Positions 24,891-37,992 of a DNA stretch of 64,000 nt are shown one piece after another. Every line of letters starts with the position of its first letter. Positions within the stretch are counted from its first letter, which is position 1. The position numbers and the translations under genes were made by a program. The stretch is from Bombyx mori (taxonomy: Eukaryota; Arthropoda; Insecta; Lepidoptera; Bombycidae), in assembly GCF_030269925.1 (NCBI RefSeq), contig NC_085116.1, forward strand, positions 11,470,001 through 11,534,000, read 5' to 3'. The notes below the pieces were generated by a model. It made no database searches and had not been told where the DNA came from. It worked only from the letters and a program-made list of their open reading frames with translations.

Positions 24891-26239
24891 GAGAATGTTG
24901 GAACGTTTGGCCATGCAAGACAAATGTTGGCCCAATAATTTGTGATATTTTTTTTCAATATGTTTCTACGATAATGAAGACCACAATAAAGATCTAACTG
25001 TAAACGTTGAAACCTTTAAAATACAAGTACTTCATACTAACTTAATATAATAAATTTTAATATGAAGTCCATTAAAAGCATCATTTTTTATATACAAGAG
25101 CATCATATTGATTTGCTTAAAAGTGTAACAACAATGAATATTTACAAATGGAATAGATAAAACTCAGACTTCCATTCGGTTCGCGGAAACAGCTGAATAC
25201 CGTTTTATAGAAACATATTTTGCATCGACGTATTTGTTCGAAAACAATACTATTGATATAAAATCGAATTGAAAACGGGATTCTCGCTACTAATTCGCCC
25301 GCTCCGAGATACGAACAAAGTAAACATCGATTTTGAAAGTTTCAACGTCCGTGGGTGGTAATGACAAAGTTTTTGTTTTTTTTACGTCGATAAAACCAAT
25401 TTCTCTTAAATTTTCAAATCGATATTTTATTAAAAAACAAAAATGTTATTTTTATTCGATAATTAGATCCATTAAATACGAAGAAATGCGCAAATAACGA
25501 CCCCATTTGAAGGACAACTCTAACTTTCGACATTCAAATCTCTGGAGTGTTGCCAATACAAATGTTTCTGAATAGCCAAAAACGAAAAAAAAAAATAGCA
25601 TCTCTATTTTTATCGCATCGATTCTACAAACGAACCAACGATACAAATAAAGAGTATAAACCGAACGAATTAGCAGTTCAATGTGGCAAAACCATAACAG
25701 ATGTAGCGCTCGTCCAATTGTAATGAATCGAATAACGTTCCAGTGCATAAACGGGAGAGATCAAACATTTTTATTTGTTTGCCCATTCAACCGCACGACT
25801 GAAACTAATGAAGAGGAGTTTTCATTTATACCTGGTTTTATTTCAATTCCTCTTTCGAGACGTCGAGAATGTGTTTTTTCATAGCGATACCGAGCAATGG
25901 TTTCATAACGATATAATTGTTAATATGGGCTTCATTAAATCCACATTTGCTGTTCTTTTTTTATCGCTTAAACTTTTATGTGCTTTATTGTTGTATTGGA
26001 ATCAATAAATTTCAATTCGAAATTGGATTGATTTTTTTTAAATGTTTTCTTCAAACAGAAATTTTTTTTTAAATTGACTCGCTATTTTTATCGCGGCATA
26101 CAATTATGATACATTGTCATTTCTAACGAAGCTTATTGACATAAAAGATTTACTCTATAAAAGCCTAAAAAATATTTTACGGATAATTCGCAATAATATT
26201 GCTTATTACCTATTTTCGTTTCAAAGCGACTTCGCGACC
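24891..26239. other. Unique sequence, nothing recognised
   Basis: Overlapping frames at 25452-26008 on both strands carry no domain and no splice signals that I trust. Treated as chance. Confidence 0.4.
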
Positions 26240-26646
26240 TTTTTTTTGGACGAGCTCACAGCCCGCATGGTGTTAGCCCATAGACATCTACAACGTAAAT
26301 CTCACCACTCTCCTTGAGATATAAGTTCTAAGGTCTCAGTATAGTTACAACGGCTGCCCCACCCTTCAAACCGAAACGCATTACTGCTTCACGGCATAAA
26401 TAGGCGGGGTAGTGGTACCTACCCGTGTGGAATCACAAGAGGTCCTACCACCAGTAATTACGCAAATTATAATATTGCGGGTTTCATTTTTATTACACGA
26501 TGTTATTCCATCACCGTGGAAATCAATCGGGAGCATTTGTTGTGTACGTATTTCATTAGAAAAATTGGTACCCGCCTGAGATTCGAACACCGGTGCATCG
26601 CTCAACACGAATGCACCGGACGTCTTATCTGTTAGGCCACGACGAC
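26240..26646 (-). mobile_element. Bm1 SINE, near full length with tRNA-like head
   Basis: The element reads on the minus strand from the tRNA-like head (26567-26646), through the linker (ATTACGCAAATTATAATATT) and body, to a T-run at 26240. A deletion removed AAGTGGTTACTGGA from the tail. The head keeps GTTCGAATCT, a B-box-like RNA polymerase III site, and a weaker A box (TGGCCTAACAG). Confidence 0.93.
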
Positions 26647-27540
26647 TTCAAATTGTTATTTATTTGAGGACCGTATCAAATATTACTGATATGTACCTAT
26701 ATTAAATATCACATGTCAATCCAGCAATAGCGCACGAGCATACACAGTTGTGTACAGGAATATGTTGTACGGAATCCAAAAAGGCGCAACAATTTAATAA
26801 AGCACGCTCGATTGAATTACAAAACGCGAACAACTATAAACACGTCTGTTGTAATTAGTTGCATCCGCGTAAGATGAGCTCCGTACAGGCGTCTTGTACA
26901 CCACTTTAATTCCAAGGTAAAAGGAAGTTTAATAGGCAAGGACCGAAGTTCCTCGTTCGTATTAAGTTTACAAGTTAATTGCAGATGTTAACCCGCACAG
27001 ATATATATATATATTTATTTGTACTTTGATTGATTTTCTTAACTGTTGTATTAAACTTAGAGTTGAACATCTCTAAATGTATACCTAAAGACATTAACAG
27101 TATAAAAAAGGGGTGCGTGTACTTATGTACGCGCGTAAGAAGTTATACTTTATTTTTATTAAATTTATTTCTTTTTTTTTAAATATTAAATAATTAATAA
27201 TAAATATTTAACGTTAATAATTTAATAATATTTAGTATGAATTATATTAAATAATAATTTTGTCATTTATATTACTAAAAAATGAATGCTAATAACACTT
27301 TTTTTACGAGTGTACACGCGCGAAAGTTCAACTGCGGCTATATTCAGACTCGCCAAGTTACGTCGGTCGTATTGTAATGAGCGATTTAGTGGGCAACTTC
27401 GTTCTGTTAATTTTGTGTCACGGTGCGCGCGCATCGTAAAATTTCACTCTCATTAATTTTTCATAACGCGCCTAAAGAAGTATAACTTCAAAAATGTCAA
27501 ATAATGTATAGGCATACGAGTATAATATATTAAAAGCATT
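26647..27540. other. Unique sequence with (AT)n tract
   Basis: A short TA run lies at about 27001-27014, and an AT-only stretch at 27150-27260. No gene recognised. Confidence 0.4.
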
Positions 27541-27777
27541 TTTTTTATTTTTTTTATTGATTAGATGGGTGGACGAGCTCACAGCCCGGCTAATGGAGCC
27601 CATAAACATATATGACGGAAATGCGCTACCCACCTTGAGATATAAGTTCTAAGGTATCAGTATAGTTACAACGGCTGGCTCACCTTTCAAACCGAAACGC
27701 GTTACTGCTTCACGGCAGAAATAGGCAGTGTGGTGGTACCTACTCGTGCGGACTCACAAGAGGTCCTAACACCAGTA
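27541..27777 (-). mobile_element. Bm1 SINE lacking head
   Basis: T-run, GATTAGATGGGTGGACGAGC, a small deletion after CAGCCC, then the body to CCTAACACCAGTA. Confidence 0.92.
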
Positions 27778-28590
27778 CGTTTATGTAATACGTTTTCAGT
27801 TACTCGTAACTACAAATACAGTAATCTGGCTTGCCTGTCAATGTATTCGAAAATTCTATTTGTAGAATAAAAGAAATAAACAATTTAATATTATCAAATT
27901 TTATTGACCACGTTTGAGTAATGCAAAAGACAAAAAAAAGATTATCTACAATATTATAATAATAACTCTTTATTTGACACCACATGTACAGAGTAAGCAT
28001 ATAAAACAAATAATAGACGGTGAAATAAATTGGCGGCCTTATCTCTGAAAGCGATCTCTTCCAGGCAACCTTGCAGGAAGAGGAATAAGTAAACCAGCAT
28101 GGACGGTGCTATATCTTAATAAACTTACATAAAAAAAGATATATACTTATTATGTTTTAGATAAAATGACAATGTTGATTTCGAAAATCGGTTTTCCTTC
28201 ATCTCCTTGATGTTACTAGAAAATGAAGCTTTAAAATCGCGTAAGTAATCGCCGCACGAAATCAGCCGCGTTGATAAATCTCATTAAGCGAGCGAGGTTC
28301 CCGGCTGCCGTCCTCAATTTCATTTCCACGTTACCAAATGATTCAATCGCACACCGGGACGCACCCAGAATTAAAATTCAAAACGTATTATTAGTTGTGA
28401 AATGACAGCGCGTTTGATGGATTGCTCGATAATATTATTAAATCGCATCCTGGCTTCGTTGATCTTCGGTTTGTTTTTGTAAGGTATACAGATTTTCCAT
28501 GATAATTCAACTGGTGCTTTTGAAATGTCAGAACAAAATCACATCTTATAAAATTAAATGATATAGGGGGGGATGTGTTCCTAGTTTCGG
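27778..28590. other. Unique sequence with a GC-richer patch
   Basis: At 28245-28330 the block CGCCGCACGAAATCAGCCGC followed by GCGAGCGAGGTTCCCGGCTG stands out from AT-rich surroundings. No ORF or repeat explains it. Confidence 0.35.
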
Positions 28591-29024
28591 TTTTTTTTTA
28601 TTGCTTAGATGGGTGGACGAGCTCACAGCCCACCTGGTGTTAAGTGGTTTCTGGAGCTCATAGACATCTACAACGTAAATGCGCCACCCACCTTGAGATA
28701 TAAATTCTAAGGTCTCAGTATAGTTACAACGGCTGCCCCACCCTTCAAACCGAAATGCATTAGCTTCACGGCAGAAATAGGCATGGTGGTGGTACCTATC
28801 CGCGCGGACTCACAAGAGGTCCTACCACGAGTAATTACGCAAATTATAATTTTTGCGGGTTTCATTTTTATTACACGATGTTATTACTTCACCGTGGAAG
28901 TCAATCGTGAACATTTGTTGAGTAAATATTTCATTACAAAAATTGGTACCCGCCTGAGATTCGAACACCGGTGCATCGCTCAACACGAATGCACCGGACG
29001 TCTTATCCTTTGGGCCACGACGAC
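28591..29024 (-). mobile_element. Bm1 SINE, full length with tRNA-like head
   Basis: The most complete copy: T-run, body, linker, and head at 28945-29024. Read on the minus strand, the head has TGGCCCAAAGG, matching the A-box pattern TRGYNNARNNG, and a B-box-like GTTCGAATCT. It could in principle be read by RNA polymerase III, antisense to Rbp6. Confidence 0.95.
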
Positions 29025-30984
29025 TTAAAATTTGATTGATTGATTTTGAAATTTGATCCGTTTCAAATTGAATAACATGTTGTTTATCGTTTTCAACGAC
29101 GTAAGGACAGCTAGTCTAGTATTTTATTAATGCATTGTGCACAAATCCAAGTTAAACAGAACATTTTTTTTTATAAAAAATGAATTCATGACCATCTATC
29201 TACTTATAATGTAGCACTTATTATTCAAACCGATATTTAAATATGTGGTTGAAAAAAATATTGCTCAATTATTTGCGTCGTTGTCGATTTAAAGCGATGT
29301 CTAACCAACACGTAATAACCAGGGGCGAAGTCTTGTTCGTCGGAATTTGCGAGCGACGCGCGACGTCTGATCGATCGAATTCACCGGAACAGTGCAAATC
29401 GAACAGTCGTTAATGAAACTTCTCGAGCGCAATTAGGTAACCGTCTTGGTTTTATTAAATTTAATCAAGAACTTGTGTAATATTACGCAGATCGGCCCAA
29501 TCGAGTCGTGTACAAGTTTCGATAACGCCGTAGTTGGAAACTAATTTCCGAAATAAGCGGAGCTATCTCGGTTTCTGCTCGATCGCCTTATAAAAAGGGG
29601 ATCAATGTTCTCTAACGAGATTAGCAGATAAGACGGCCCGCGCCGTCGAAGGGGTGTTCCTTCTATGTGAATATAAACGATATTAGTGGGTGAAGAGAGG
29701 GTTCACTGCCTTCATTAACAAGAATAACGAATTCTGTACTATCACCTTACGTTCTTAACTACAAATAAACACTGCTAAATCACTATTACATTATTTGCCA
29801 GATATTTTGCTTTGAGCAAATTGAAAATTAGGCTTAAACAAATTTCGGATTGTTTTAATGAACTAACAACTAATAAATACTTTTAGTTCGCTTCTTTAAA
29901 CTAAAACTCCTAAGACTTTGTTCTTCTGTTATCAGCGAATATCATGACATTTAAATTGATTGAAATCCACCGTGACCTATAAACTAAAATTCGTTTTAAA
30001 AACATGTATAGTTCAATACTATTGAAACAATATCACCTATTATAATCTATAACGATATCCATTTGACGTGATAATTTTCCACGAATACTCCCCAATTCCC
30101 AATACATATGGAAATAATTTCATAATATTGTATCAAAATACTAGCAGCTAACTAGGTTAAACCGTACACAGCGCGTTGGTATACGCCTTATCGCGATGAT
30201 AAGATAGTCCGGAAACCAGCCCGCGTCCGTAGCGCCGCCGGCTTCATCTGTTACACGACCTATACATTCGCTTGTGTGTAATGCTTCTAAAAAATAAACG
30301 AATCGCTATGTGAGTTAAATTAAAAAAACGAATGATATTTCAAAAATCGCACTTCTGAATGCTATTTTTAAAATATGAACGTGTATTCCACAGTCAGAAG
30401 CCATAAAATAGTTGCACAACTTTAATAAAAACCATCATTTCAAATGGAATGAACTCGTAGTGCTGCTAAACAAAGATTTCAGAACCGGACTCCAAATTGC
30501 ATTGTTTGGGACACGTAAAAACCGCGAGTGCTGTTACCAAACAAGTATTGCACAATTTTAAACAAAAGCATGGACGGGATAGAGCATTACCATAAACTGT
30601 GGCTCGGTAGAACCGCGAAATTGCTTTTTTGAACTCACACAATGTGACTATTAGGAGTTAAGAAAAAGTTGAATAAACGCCGAATGCGGCAGAGACTTAG
30701 TCAAAGTTCTTGAAACGACGTCGACTCCGAGATGTTTACAGAGCTTGCGTGTGAGTCCTGCTTCGGGTTCAAGATTAGAACTATTTACGTAAGTCTGCCG
30801 AAGTGCCTCGAACGTGCCTTTTAGCAATTCAATGAGTTCTGTTCGACTGTTAAAAGTATGGTTATCAGAACTAGTGGACTTAGCTGATCCGGAATCGAAT
30901 ACATCCGTGATCCTTCCTAAATTTTTAGAGCGAATTTCGTTTCGTGACTCTTCAAAGATAAAAATCATGAAACTTTATAATAAA
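29025..30984. other. Unique sequence with candidate regulatory patches
   Basis: 29300-29660 is GC-richer, with CGACGCGCGACGTCTGATCG and a TATAAAAA at 29589-29596. At 30187-30206 there are three GATA motifs in 20 bp (CTTATC, GATAAG, GATA). A 105-codon minus frame at 30651-30968 has a protein-like look but no domain, and its length is within chance for this span. Confidence 0.3.
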
Positions 30985-31274
30985 CTAGCTGACCCGGCCG
31001 ACTTCGTAGTGCCTCAATCGATAAATAAAGGACCTAAGCTTTTGTATAAAATAAACTTAAAAGACACAAAAGGAATCCGTCCGACGGGGGACACATCAAA
31101 GGAAAAACAAAACTGTTATTTTTATTTAATTCCGAGGATTATCATATTTGCCTACCTTTTAAACCTTCTCTGGACTTCCACAAATAATTCAAGACCAAAA
31201 TTAGTCAAATCGGTCCAGCCGTTCTCGAGTTTTAGCGAGACTAACGAACAGCAATTCATTTTTATATATAGAGA
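30985..31274 (-). mobile_element. Non-autonomous Helitron, complete ends
   Basis: Reverse copy of the AATTGCTGTTCG family: 3' end CTAG (its complement begins at 30985 after A), GCCGACTTCGTAGTGCC next, and 5' TC at 31273-31274. Same length (290 bp) as the copy at 41037. It explains most of a 161-codon plus-strand open frame. Confidence 0.9.
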
Positions 31275-33670
31275 TAATCTAGTAAACTGTAATACGTAGT
31301 GTTTCCCTATTTTAAACCCAACAAAACAACTTTACAATATGTAAACAGTTAACGTAATGGAGCGCTATCAACGGGTGAATCTAGATGATATTTTAGGCCA
31401 TTTCCGTGTAAAATCCGGAACACCGATGAACTGTTAGGTCGTATCGGGGCGTGCGTGAACATATTTTATCAGTTTCCGCTATTCGGCTACCAGCTATTAT
31501 CTGAGGCATGTTTTACCCTCATAATATAGTGTTTTGCGTGCCATCGGAGGGTAGCTTACTATTTAGAGATTCGAATTACCAAAAAAATTAAACAAATTGG
31601 AAAGTTAAAAATAAAAAAATACAGTTTATTTCGATTTAAATTTTGATTCATAACATATCAATCAACACTGCAAGTTTATTTTACTCTGAAAATAAACTCT
31701 GCAAACGCACATGTTTCAAACAGATAAATTATTCAGAGCTCACCTACTGAACTGAACTGTTCAATGAAACGAGGGTTTTTTTCCACTCTATATTCGCTAT
31801 ATACGCTTAGATCGCAGATACGAAAAAAAAACCTGTTTTACACCATTAATTTACGCACCCTGTAATTAACGTATTCAACAAATCACCAACTGTAACTTAG
31901 ATATCATCGGGAAGGGAAAATGGCTGCTACGGATCAAACGCAACCCAACTTTGAAGGTGTATTCTGGTGTGTTATTTCGTTTTATTTCCCCATAAATCAA
32001 CAAAGTAATGGCGAGCTACAACTAAATTCACTAAATTCAGGGCTATTTCTCGAACAAATTTCTTTTAATGTTTTACAAATTCAAATAAGCAAGGAACGTT
32101 TTGTCTCCGCCCACCGTAAAAGAATCCGCCTATTATCGTTAAAAACAGTCGTCGGATTATTATCATATTTTTTTACGAAGATAAAAGTACATATTTCGGC
32201 TTACTGAGAATAATAAATAAGAAATAGGATGTAATGCGAGCAACGTTTTGTAATTATTTCGTCTTATTAACAATTCTGAATGTCCAATAAAGAAATTCAA
32301 AGAATTATGGCGTACATTTTCCCTTTGAAACAGAGCGAGCGATTTGCACAAAATTATTAAAGGGAGGTCAGAAAATATCTATTACAATATTGTGTTCATT
32401 AGTGCTGTAATACTATCCGGTATCCCGGTCTAGCAATTAGGGTGAAATAATTGTTTACATAAATACAGGGATTTGCCAATACGTAAATTTAATATTTATA
32501 AGGAGACGACGTCGCTGTTAAGTGGACTATTACTATAATATTATGTAATTGCTTTACTGCCGGCTGTAAGTAACTTTGTTGGAATCGCCATAAGCATTTA
32601 GCAGTAATTAACAGATCGAAATGAAGGTATTATTTATCCGATAATTTCATAAATAATAAAAACAAATATTTTTCCAATATAATTATTATAAAAGGCATCC
32701 AGCTCTCCACCTGACAACGCGGACGCGGAGATTCTATTCACGATAAAGTCCGGTGCCTAAAAAATGAATCGCCCCGATTCTAGCCACGTAACGCGTAATA
32801 TGAGAAAAACTCTAAAAAATTACCCGCTATTCTCAAAGTCGAGGTCGACGCAAGAAACCTGCTAAAGCATATTATAGGTATCTGTTACGCGAACACGCAA
32901 GATAAGGGTGTTTATTCAGTGTGTAAGCGGTGAACAAATTGTTTGCTTCTGTGCTCTTTACCTGAGAAGTTTTCATAACACGGGCAAAGCCCCAAGCTCG
33001 ACGCGGCGACAATTTGTAAGGCTCGCCTCGCGGCTAAGGATTTTCTGACGGGCTCGACTGTAAATATTCTTCCCTTTATGACCGAAAGGTAGCGACATCT
33101 GTCGGTAACTTTTGGAAACATAGCCACCGAAGTCGCTTACACAAACATTTGCGGAATGTTTTCAGGTGGCGGTGATTATGTGCTACTTTTCTTTACTTCA
33201 GCTGTAAGAAAAATATTTAATTCGTCATTAATAATCTTTGAACAGCTCAATACCTTTAAATTCATTTATCAAATGATAAATCGTAAAGACAACAAAAGTC
33301 CTATACGAAGGCAACGTAATAAATTATTGTACAACTTCCAAGAAATCTAAATTCAACACGCCGATATGGGCGTTTCCTTTGAAGCACACAGATGGTCTAG
33401 TTTCCACGGTGAAAAGCAAATTACAGAATTACCGTGACAAAGTAATAGGTGTGTGTGTGTGTGTGTGTGATATGTATTTACTAGTTATTTCTGTACTCGT
33501 CCATCGACTTTCTTTGTCCAGGTCTGACGTTTGAAACGTGGAATTGTCAAGAATGTTTCTGAAATCTTTAAAACGGCTATTCATTTCTCTATCGTGGAAT
33601 TTCATTAAGATACAAACATTGAACAACCACTCGGTATATTAACAAAATACCAAAGTCTCGTTCCTGTTTA
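31275..33670. other. Unique sequence, nothing certain
   Basis: At 31920 an ATG in fair context opens MAATDQTQPNFEG, followed by GGTGTATTC, which could be a weak donor. An alternative first exon is conceivable but unsupported. 32960-33130 is GC-richer. A (GT)n microsatellite lies at 33450-33469. Confidence 0.3.
33450..33469. repeat. (GT)n microsatellite
   Basis: About ten GT units in a row. A length-polymorphic marker is likely. Confidence 0.95.
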
Positions 33671-34099
33671 TCTATACTAATATTATAAAGAGGAAAGATT
33701 TGTTTGTTTGTATTGAATAGGCTCCGAAACTACTGAACCGATTTGAAAAATTCTTTCACTGTTTGGAAGCTACACTATTCCCGAGTGACATAGGCCATAA
33801 TCTTTTTTTAAAAAAAATTAGGGATCCTTACTAAAACTTCAATAATGTAACCCAAGGTGTAAAAAAATTACCTAAAATATTCTTTACATCGCGTGCCCTG
33901 CGAAAACTATTGATGATAGAATAAAATAATGTACTACGACTTTATAGAACACATTATTATTTACAAAAAGTGTCGCGACAGCATATGTGTAACTATTATA
34001 GTTATGCCGCAAGTAGCTTTTATTTAAAAAAATAAAATAAAGTCAAATATCGTTGAAGTTTTTGTTAAAGACCCGAGCGGAGCCGGAGCGGGCTGCTAG
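33671..34099 (+). mobile_element. Non-autonomous Helitron, family of 17489, altered 3' flank
   Basis: It starts TCTATACTAATATTATAAAG after A, with CCGATTTGAAAAATTCTTTC inside. It ends GCGGGCTGCTAG but is followed by G rather than the expected T, so the junction has mutated. 34100-34655 after it is AT-rich with nothing recognised. Confidence 0.83.
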
Positions 34100-34655
34100 G
34101 TATTAATACGATAGTAAAAAAAAATTCGCATTGATATTCGCAACGGACCCCAATATCAGTTTCTGGATTCCGCATGCGAACATACGAATTTCTAAGGTTA
34201 TTCAATAACTAAGTAGATCTGCGTAATAAGGAAGGTTTCACGGGATATACCAATAAAAATTTATTGAATCTGAAATGCTATGCAAAATAAAACACATCTT
34301 AATCGCATACAATTCTAACTACAATTTCACACGCGCAATATCTTTGATCTTAATTTTTTTATATATATATTTTAAAGTATGAATTCGTACCATTGATTTT
34401 CTAAATTTTTTTTAATTAAATAAAATTTCGAACGTAATCATTTTACGTTTATTATCGAACAGTTTATTTTACGTAATAAAACTCTTGATTTAAGATGAGC
34501 TTTACATTGTAGTGACAAGGGCTTCGTGCGCCACAACGTATACTGATACAAGTTATTGCTGTACGTGGTACGACGCTAGACTTCATTACATACCTGGAGA
34601 ATACAGGAATTAATGAGTATTATAAAATAAGAAATCTATGAGGATTCGTGGTATT

Positions 34656-34894
34656 AAAATACAGTGTACGTATGTATATATGTATGTGTGTTGTATGTAT
34701 GTATATGTGATTGTGTATATATGTATGTATATACTTTTTTTGTGTGTATGTATTTGTAAATTAATATAAATTTCATTGCATCTACCATTATTCACTCTGC
34801 ACTACCTTTGGTTGACTGGTAGAGAATGCCTGAGGCATTAAGTCCGCCAATGTAAATTTTACGTGAAGTGTAATATAAAAATAAAAATAAAAAC
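34656..34894 (+). mobile_element. LINE 3' end with TATG tract and (AAATA)n tail
   Basis: A GTATGTATAT-type tract at 34665-34755, then TTTGGTTGACTGGTAGAGAA and TGCCTGAGGCATTAAGTCCG and an AAATA-repeat tail. A reverse copy with the same parts lies at 38447-38660, so the TATG tract probably belongs to the element's 3' UTR. Confidence 0.65.
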
Positions 34895-37081
34895 ATTGGA
34901 ATGTTTTGTTTCGCATACTTTAAGAAAATATAATACATATTGAGCCTTCTCAATCTACATGCAATCTGTAAATTGAAATTACTTTTTATACAAGCCGTCG
35001 CAATAAAAAATATAGTTCAATACCTCAGTTCCGAAGAGTAACAAGTCTGAAATATAATGAAATTTATATAAGTATGAGAAATCGTTCTGTAAAATTTTAA
35101 GCAGAAACAAAATAGCCCGACAGTTTAATTTTTATTTCATACAGAAATTAACGAAAAATTAAAAATAGGTACTAAGAAGAACAACTGAATGTTACTTCTA
35201 TAGATACCTAATAATGATTGTATTATAAAACTGAGACATAGAACTCCTGTTTCAATGTGGGCGGAGGCATTACGAAGTTGTCCATGGGCTCAAGTAAACA
35301 CTTCAAATCAGGTGGTCCGTGAGCTCGTCCACGCTCATTGTATTTGTAAATAATAATAATAAAAACAGGACTTTTTTTTTTAAGACTGAATATTCATTTT
35401 TTTTTTGTATTTAATTTTTTTTATATTGAGGTCTCGATAAAAGAAAGTAATATGTTCTTCTGCATCAGTTATTCTGAAGCATCGCGTCTGTTAGGATGTG
35501 TTCATCGACGGATATAATGTACTAAGACCATACTAACAGCTTTATTATCTTTTATCTTAGTCTCGTTTCTCGTTTGATATGAAATATAATACGATTTACG
35601 TAAACATAATAGATATGTGTAATTCAATCCTAAAAATAAAATTAAACACTTATTAATAAACAATACAAAACACATACTTTTAAACCATAAACAAGTTTTT
35701 TTTTATGCCACCTTTACTACTACATGTGTGTCTATTGGTTTAGCAATATTTGCCAGTTCTACGTTTACCGTTGAACGAATAAACATTCACATCACAATAT
35801 TTATATTTCGAATGCTTTTATTATTCAAGCATTTTTTATTTATTTTCGAGAATTGAACAACCGAACACAGTAGCTCGTATGAATACATAACAAAGGGAAA
35901 TGCAGTAATAATCAAAATCGAATGTAATCATTCGAAATATAATCGAGTTTCTCAGCAAAAGACTCATCCATTAGACGTGGAAGGTATACAGCCAAAGAAA
36001 TAACCCTTCATGCCAATTTGAATATAAAAAAGTTTATGAATACACGTGCGTGACCGCGCGTTAAAAGCGTGCGATGCCAAAGGTTGTATGTGAAATCTTT
36101 TCTGAGGCTGTATCTCTCGAGATGCATCATTACCGGGTGCGGCGTGCCGCGGAGAGCATAGGCGATGTATAAGGTAGCGGACACTTTACACGGCATAGCG
36201 GAAATTGTAACGTTGAAAACAATCTTAACTCTGTTCCTTGTCTCTCTATTAACAGGAAGGATTATTTCAGTAACTAAAAATCAATATACAAGAGTATCTA
36301 TACTAGAACGAATCTTTTGTTTATCTGTCACTGTTTTCTTATTTGTAATACTATTTCCGACAAAATCTGTCCTGTTAAGATAATTGTATAACATGATAAG
36401 TTTTTATTTATTTATAAACATTGTTTTTGTAGATAGCACATAAAAATCATAATTTGGTCTCTTTGATTGGTAAATTCTAAAACAAAATAAGTAAATTTCA
36501 GTTTTTTTTTATGTGCATTTTCTTTTGCTTGATCCTCTATTAATTTAAGCGGTCTATAATTATATAACTTTTTCAATATTAGTTCGGTTTTTATTCATTT
36601 TATTTAAGCTATATATTATTCCTCTAAAGAGTTTTACATTCAATGCGCTCATTAGAAAATCTTCTTTAAATTGTAACACGCTCTGTAACATAACCACAGT
36701 CTAATATCTCATTTGAGGGTGTGTTTACACTGTGCACTATACACAGGCTCAATCTTAACCGCAGTGCATCTAGCTAGAACGTTTGCTCCATCAAGAATTT
36801 TAAAATAAAAACATGTTTTTTTAAACTTCATGTAGGTGCTTTTTTAAAAGTTTTTACTGTTACATGCATTACCAATATTAGGTAATAATACTCGTTGGAT
36901 TCTTTTGCTAGGACCATGAGTGCGGGTAGACTGAAAATCACGGATGCGACGTTAGGGGCAAACAAATCTAACTATTGTACCTACTGTGTAGCCTCTTGTT
37001 CTTTTCAGAAAATAAGTTAAAATATTATTAATCAGTTTTACATTTAATTTTATTCACAAGAAAAATACTCCATTTAAGAGG
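34895..37081. other. Unique AT-rich sequence with an eroded Bm1 remnant
   Basis: At 35235-35340 GGAGGCATTACGAAGTTGTC, GGGCTCAAGTAAACACTTCA and GTGAGCTCGTCCACGC trace a very worn + strand Bm1 tail. The remainder shows only chance frames. Confidence 0.45.
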
Positions 37082-37334
37082 TTTTTTTGTATCGCTTAGA
37101 TGGGTGGACGATTTCCCAGCCCACCTGGTGTTAAGTAGGTACTAGAGCCCATAGACATCTACAACGTAAATGCGCCGCCCACCTTGAGATATAAGTTCTA
37201 AGGTCTCAAGTATAGTTACAACGGCTGCCCCACCCTTCAAACCGAAACGCATTACTGCTTCACGGCAGAAATAGGCGGGGTGGTGGTACCTACCCGTACG
37301 GACTCACAGGAGTGTCACATCCTACCACCAGTAA
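37082..37334 (-). mobile_element. Bm1 SINE lacking head
   Basis: T-run, TCGCTTAGATGGGTGGACGA, full body, and an 8-10-bp insertion near the right end (GGAGTGTCACATCC in place of GAGGTCC) before CTACCACCAGTAA. Confidence 0.93.
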
Positions 37335-37800
37335 TGGTAGTTTTTGCAGAGGTTTAAATTTATTTTCTTCAATGCCAATCTTGTAACGAAAGTCGATGTC
37401 GCAGCTACATGGAAAAATCCTATATCGCCTTTTAGACCAGAACCCCTCATTGTTTTACAGCAATAATAAGTAAGTACGGTACGGTAAGTAAGGTACGGTA
37501 GTAATTAACAAATTACGCTAGTCTACTTCGTAACCTGCCGACAGGAAAGGTAAAGCTACGACACGATGAGGCATTGGTGGTAGCAGCTCAATGAGACTGG
37601 GATTGCATACCTAATCATCTGATCAATAACCGTAGAGACTCATACGTTATTGTCAGTAGCCAACAGCTGTGCTCCTAATATTACCGATGGGCATAAACAA
37701 TGCTAAACAACGTAAGCCAGTCTGATTTAGTACTCAAAAAATAAACATTATAAAAACTCTATACTTTACGATTTGAACCTAAAGTATGTAAATTGTATTG
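37335..37800. other. Unique sequence with short GTACG repeats
   Basis: At 37470-37500 GTACGGTACGGTAAG and GTACGGTA repeat imperfectly. Nothing else recognised. Confidence 0.4.
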
Positions 37801-37992
37801 TTTTTTTTTTATTTTATTGCTTAGATGGGTGGACGAGCTCACAGCCTATCTAGTGTTAAGTGGTTACTGGAGCCCATAAACATCTACAAAGTAAATGCGC
37901 CACCCACCTTGAGATATAAGTTCTAAGGTCTCAAGTATAGTTACAACGGCTGCCCCACCCTTCAAACCGAAACGCATTACTGCTTCACGGCA
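37801..37992 (-). mobile_element. Bm1 SINE, truncated at the 5' side
   Basis: T-run, GCTTAGATGGGTGGACGAGC, and the body ending abruptly at CTGCTTCACGGCA. Confidence 0.92.

Noticed and set aside
26567..26646. tRNA gene in reverse orientation
   Set aside because: The sequence is the tRNA-like head of a Bm1 SINE: it continues into the SINE body and recurs at 28945 and 59528, and it cannot form a full functional cloverleaf that I could verify.
30651..30968. 105-codon minus frame with protein-like composition
   Set aside because: No known domain, no splice signals, and within the length expected by chance for this composition.
30814..31299. 161-codon + strand frame
   Set aside because: Its second half is antisense to the Helitron at 30985-31274 and the first half shows no domain.
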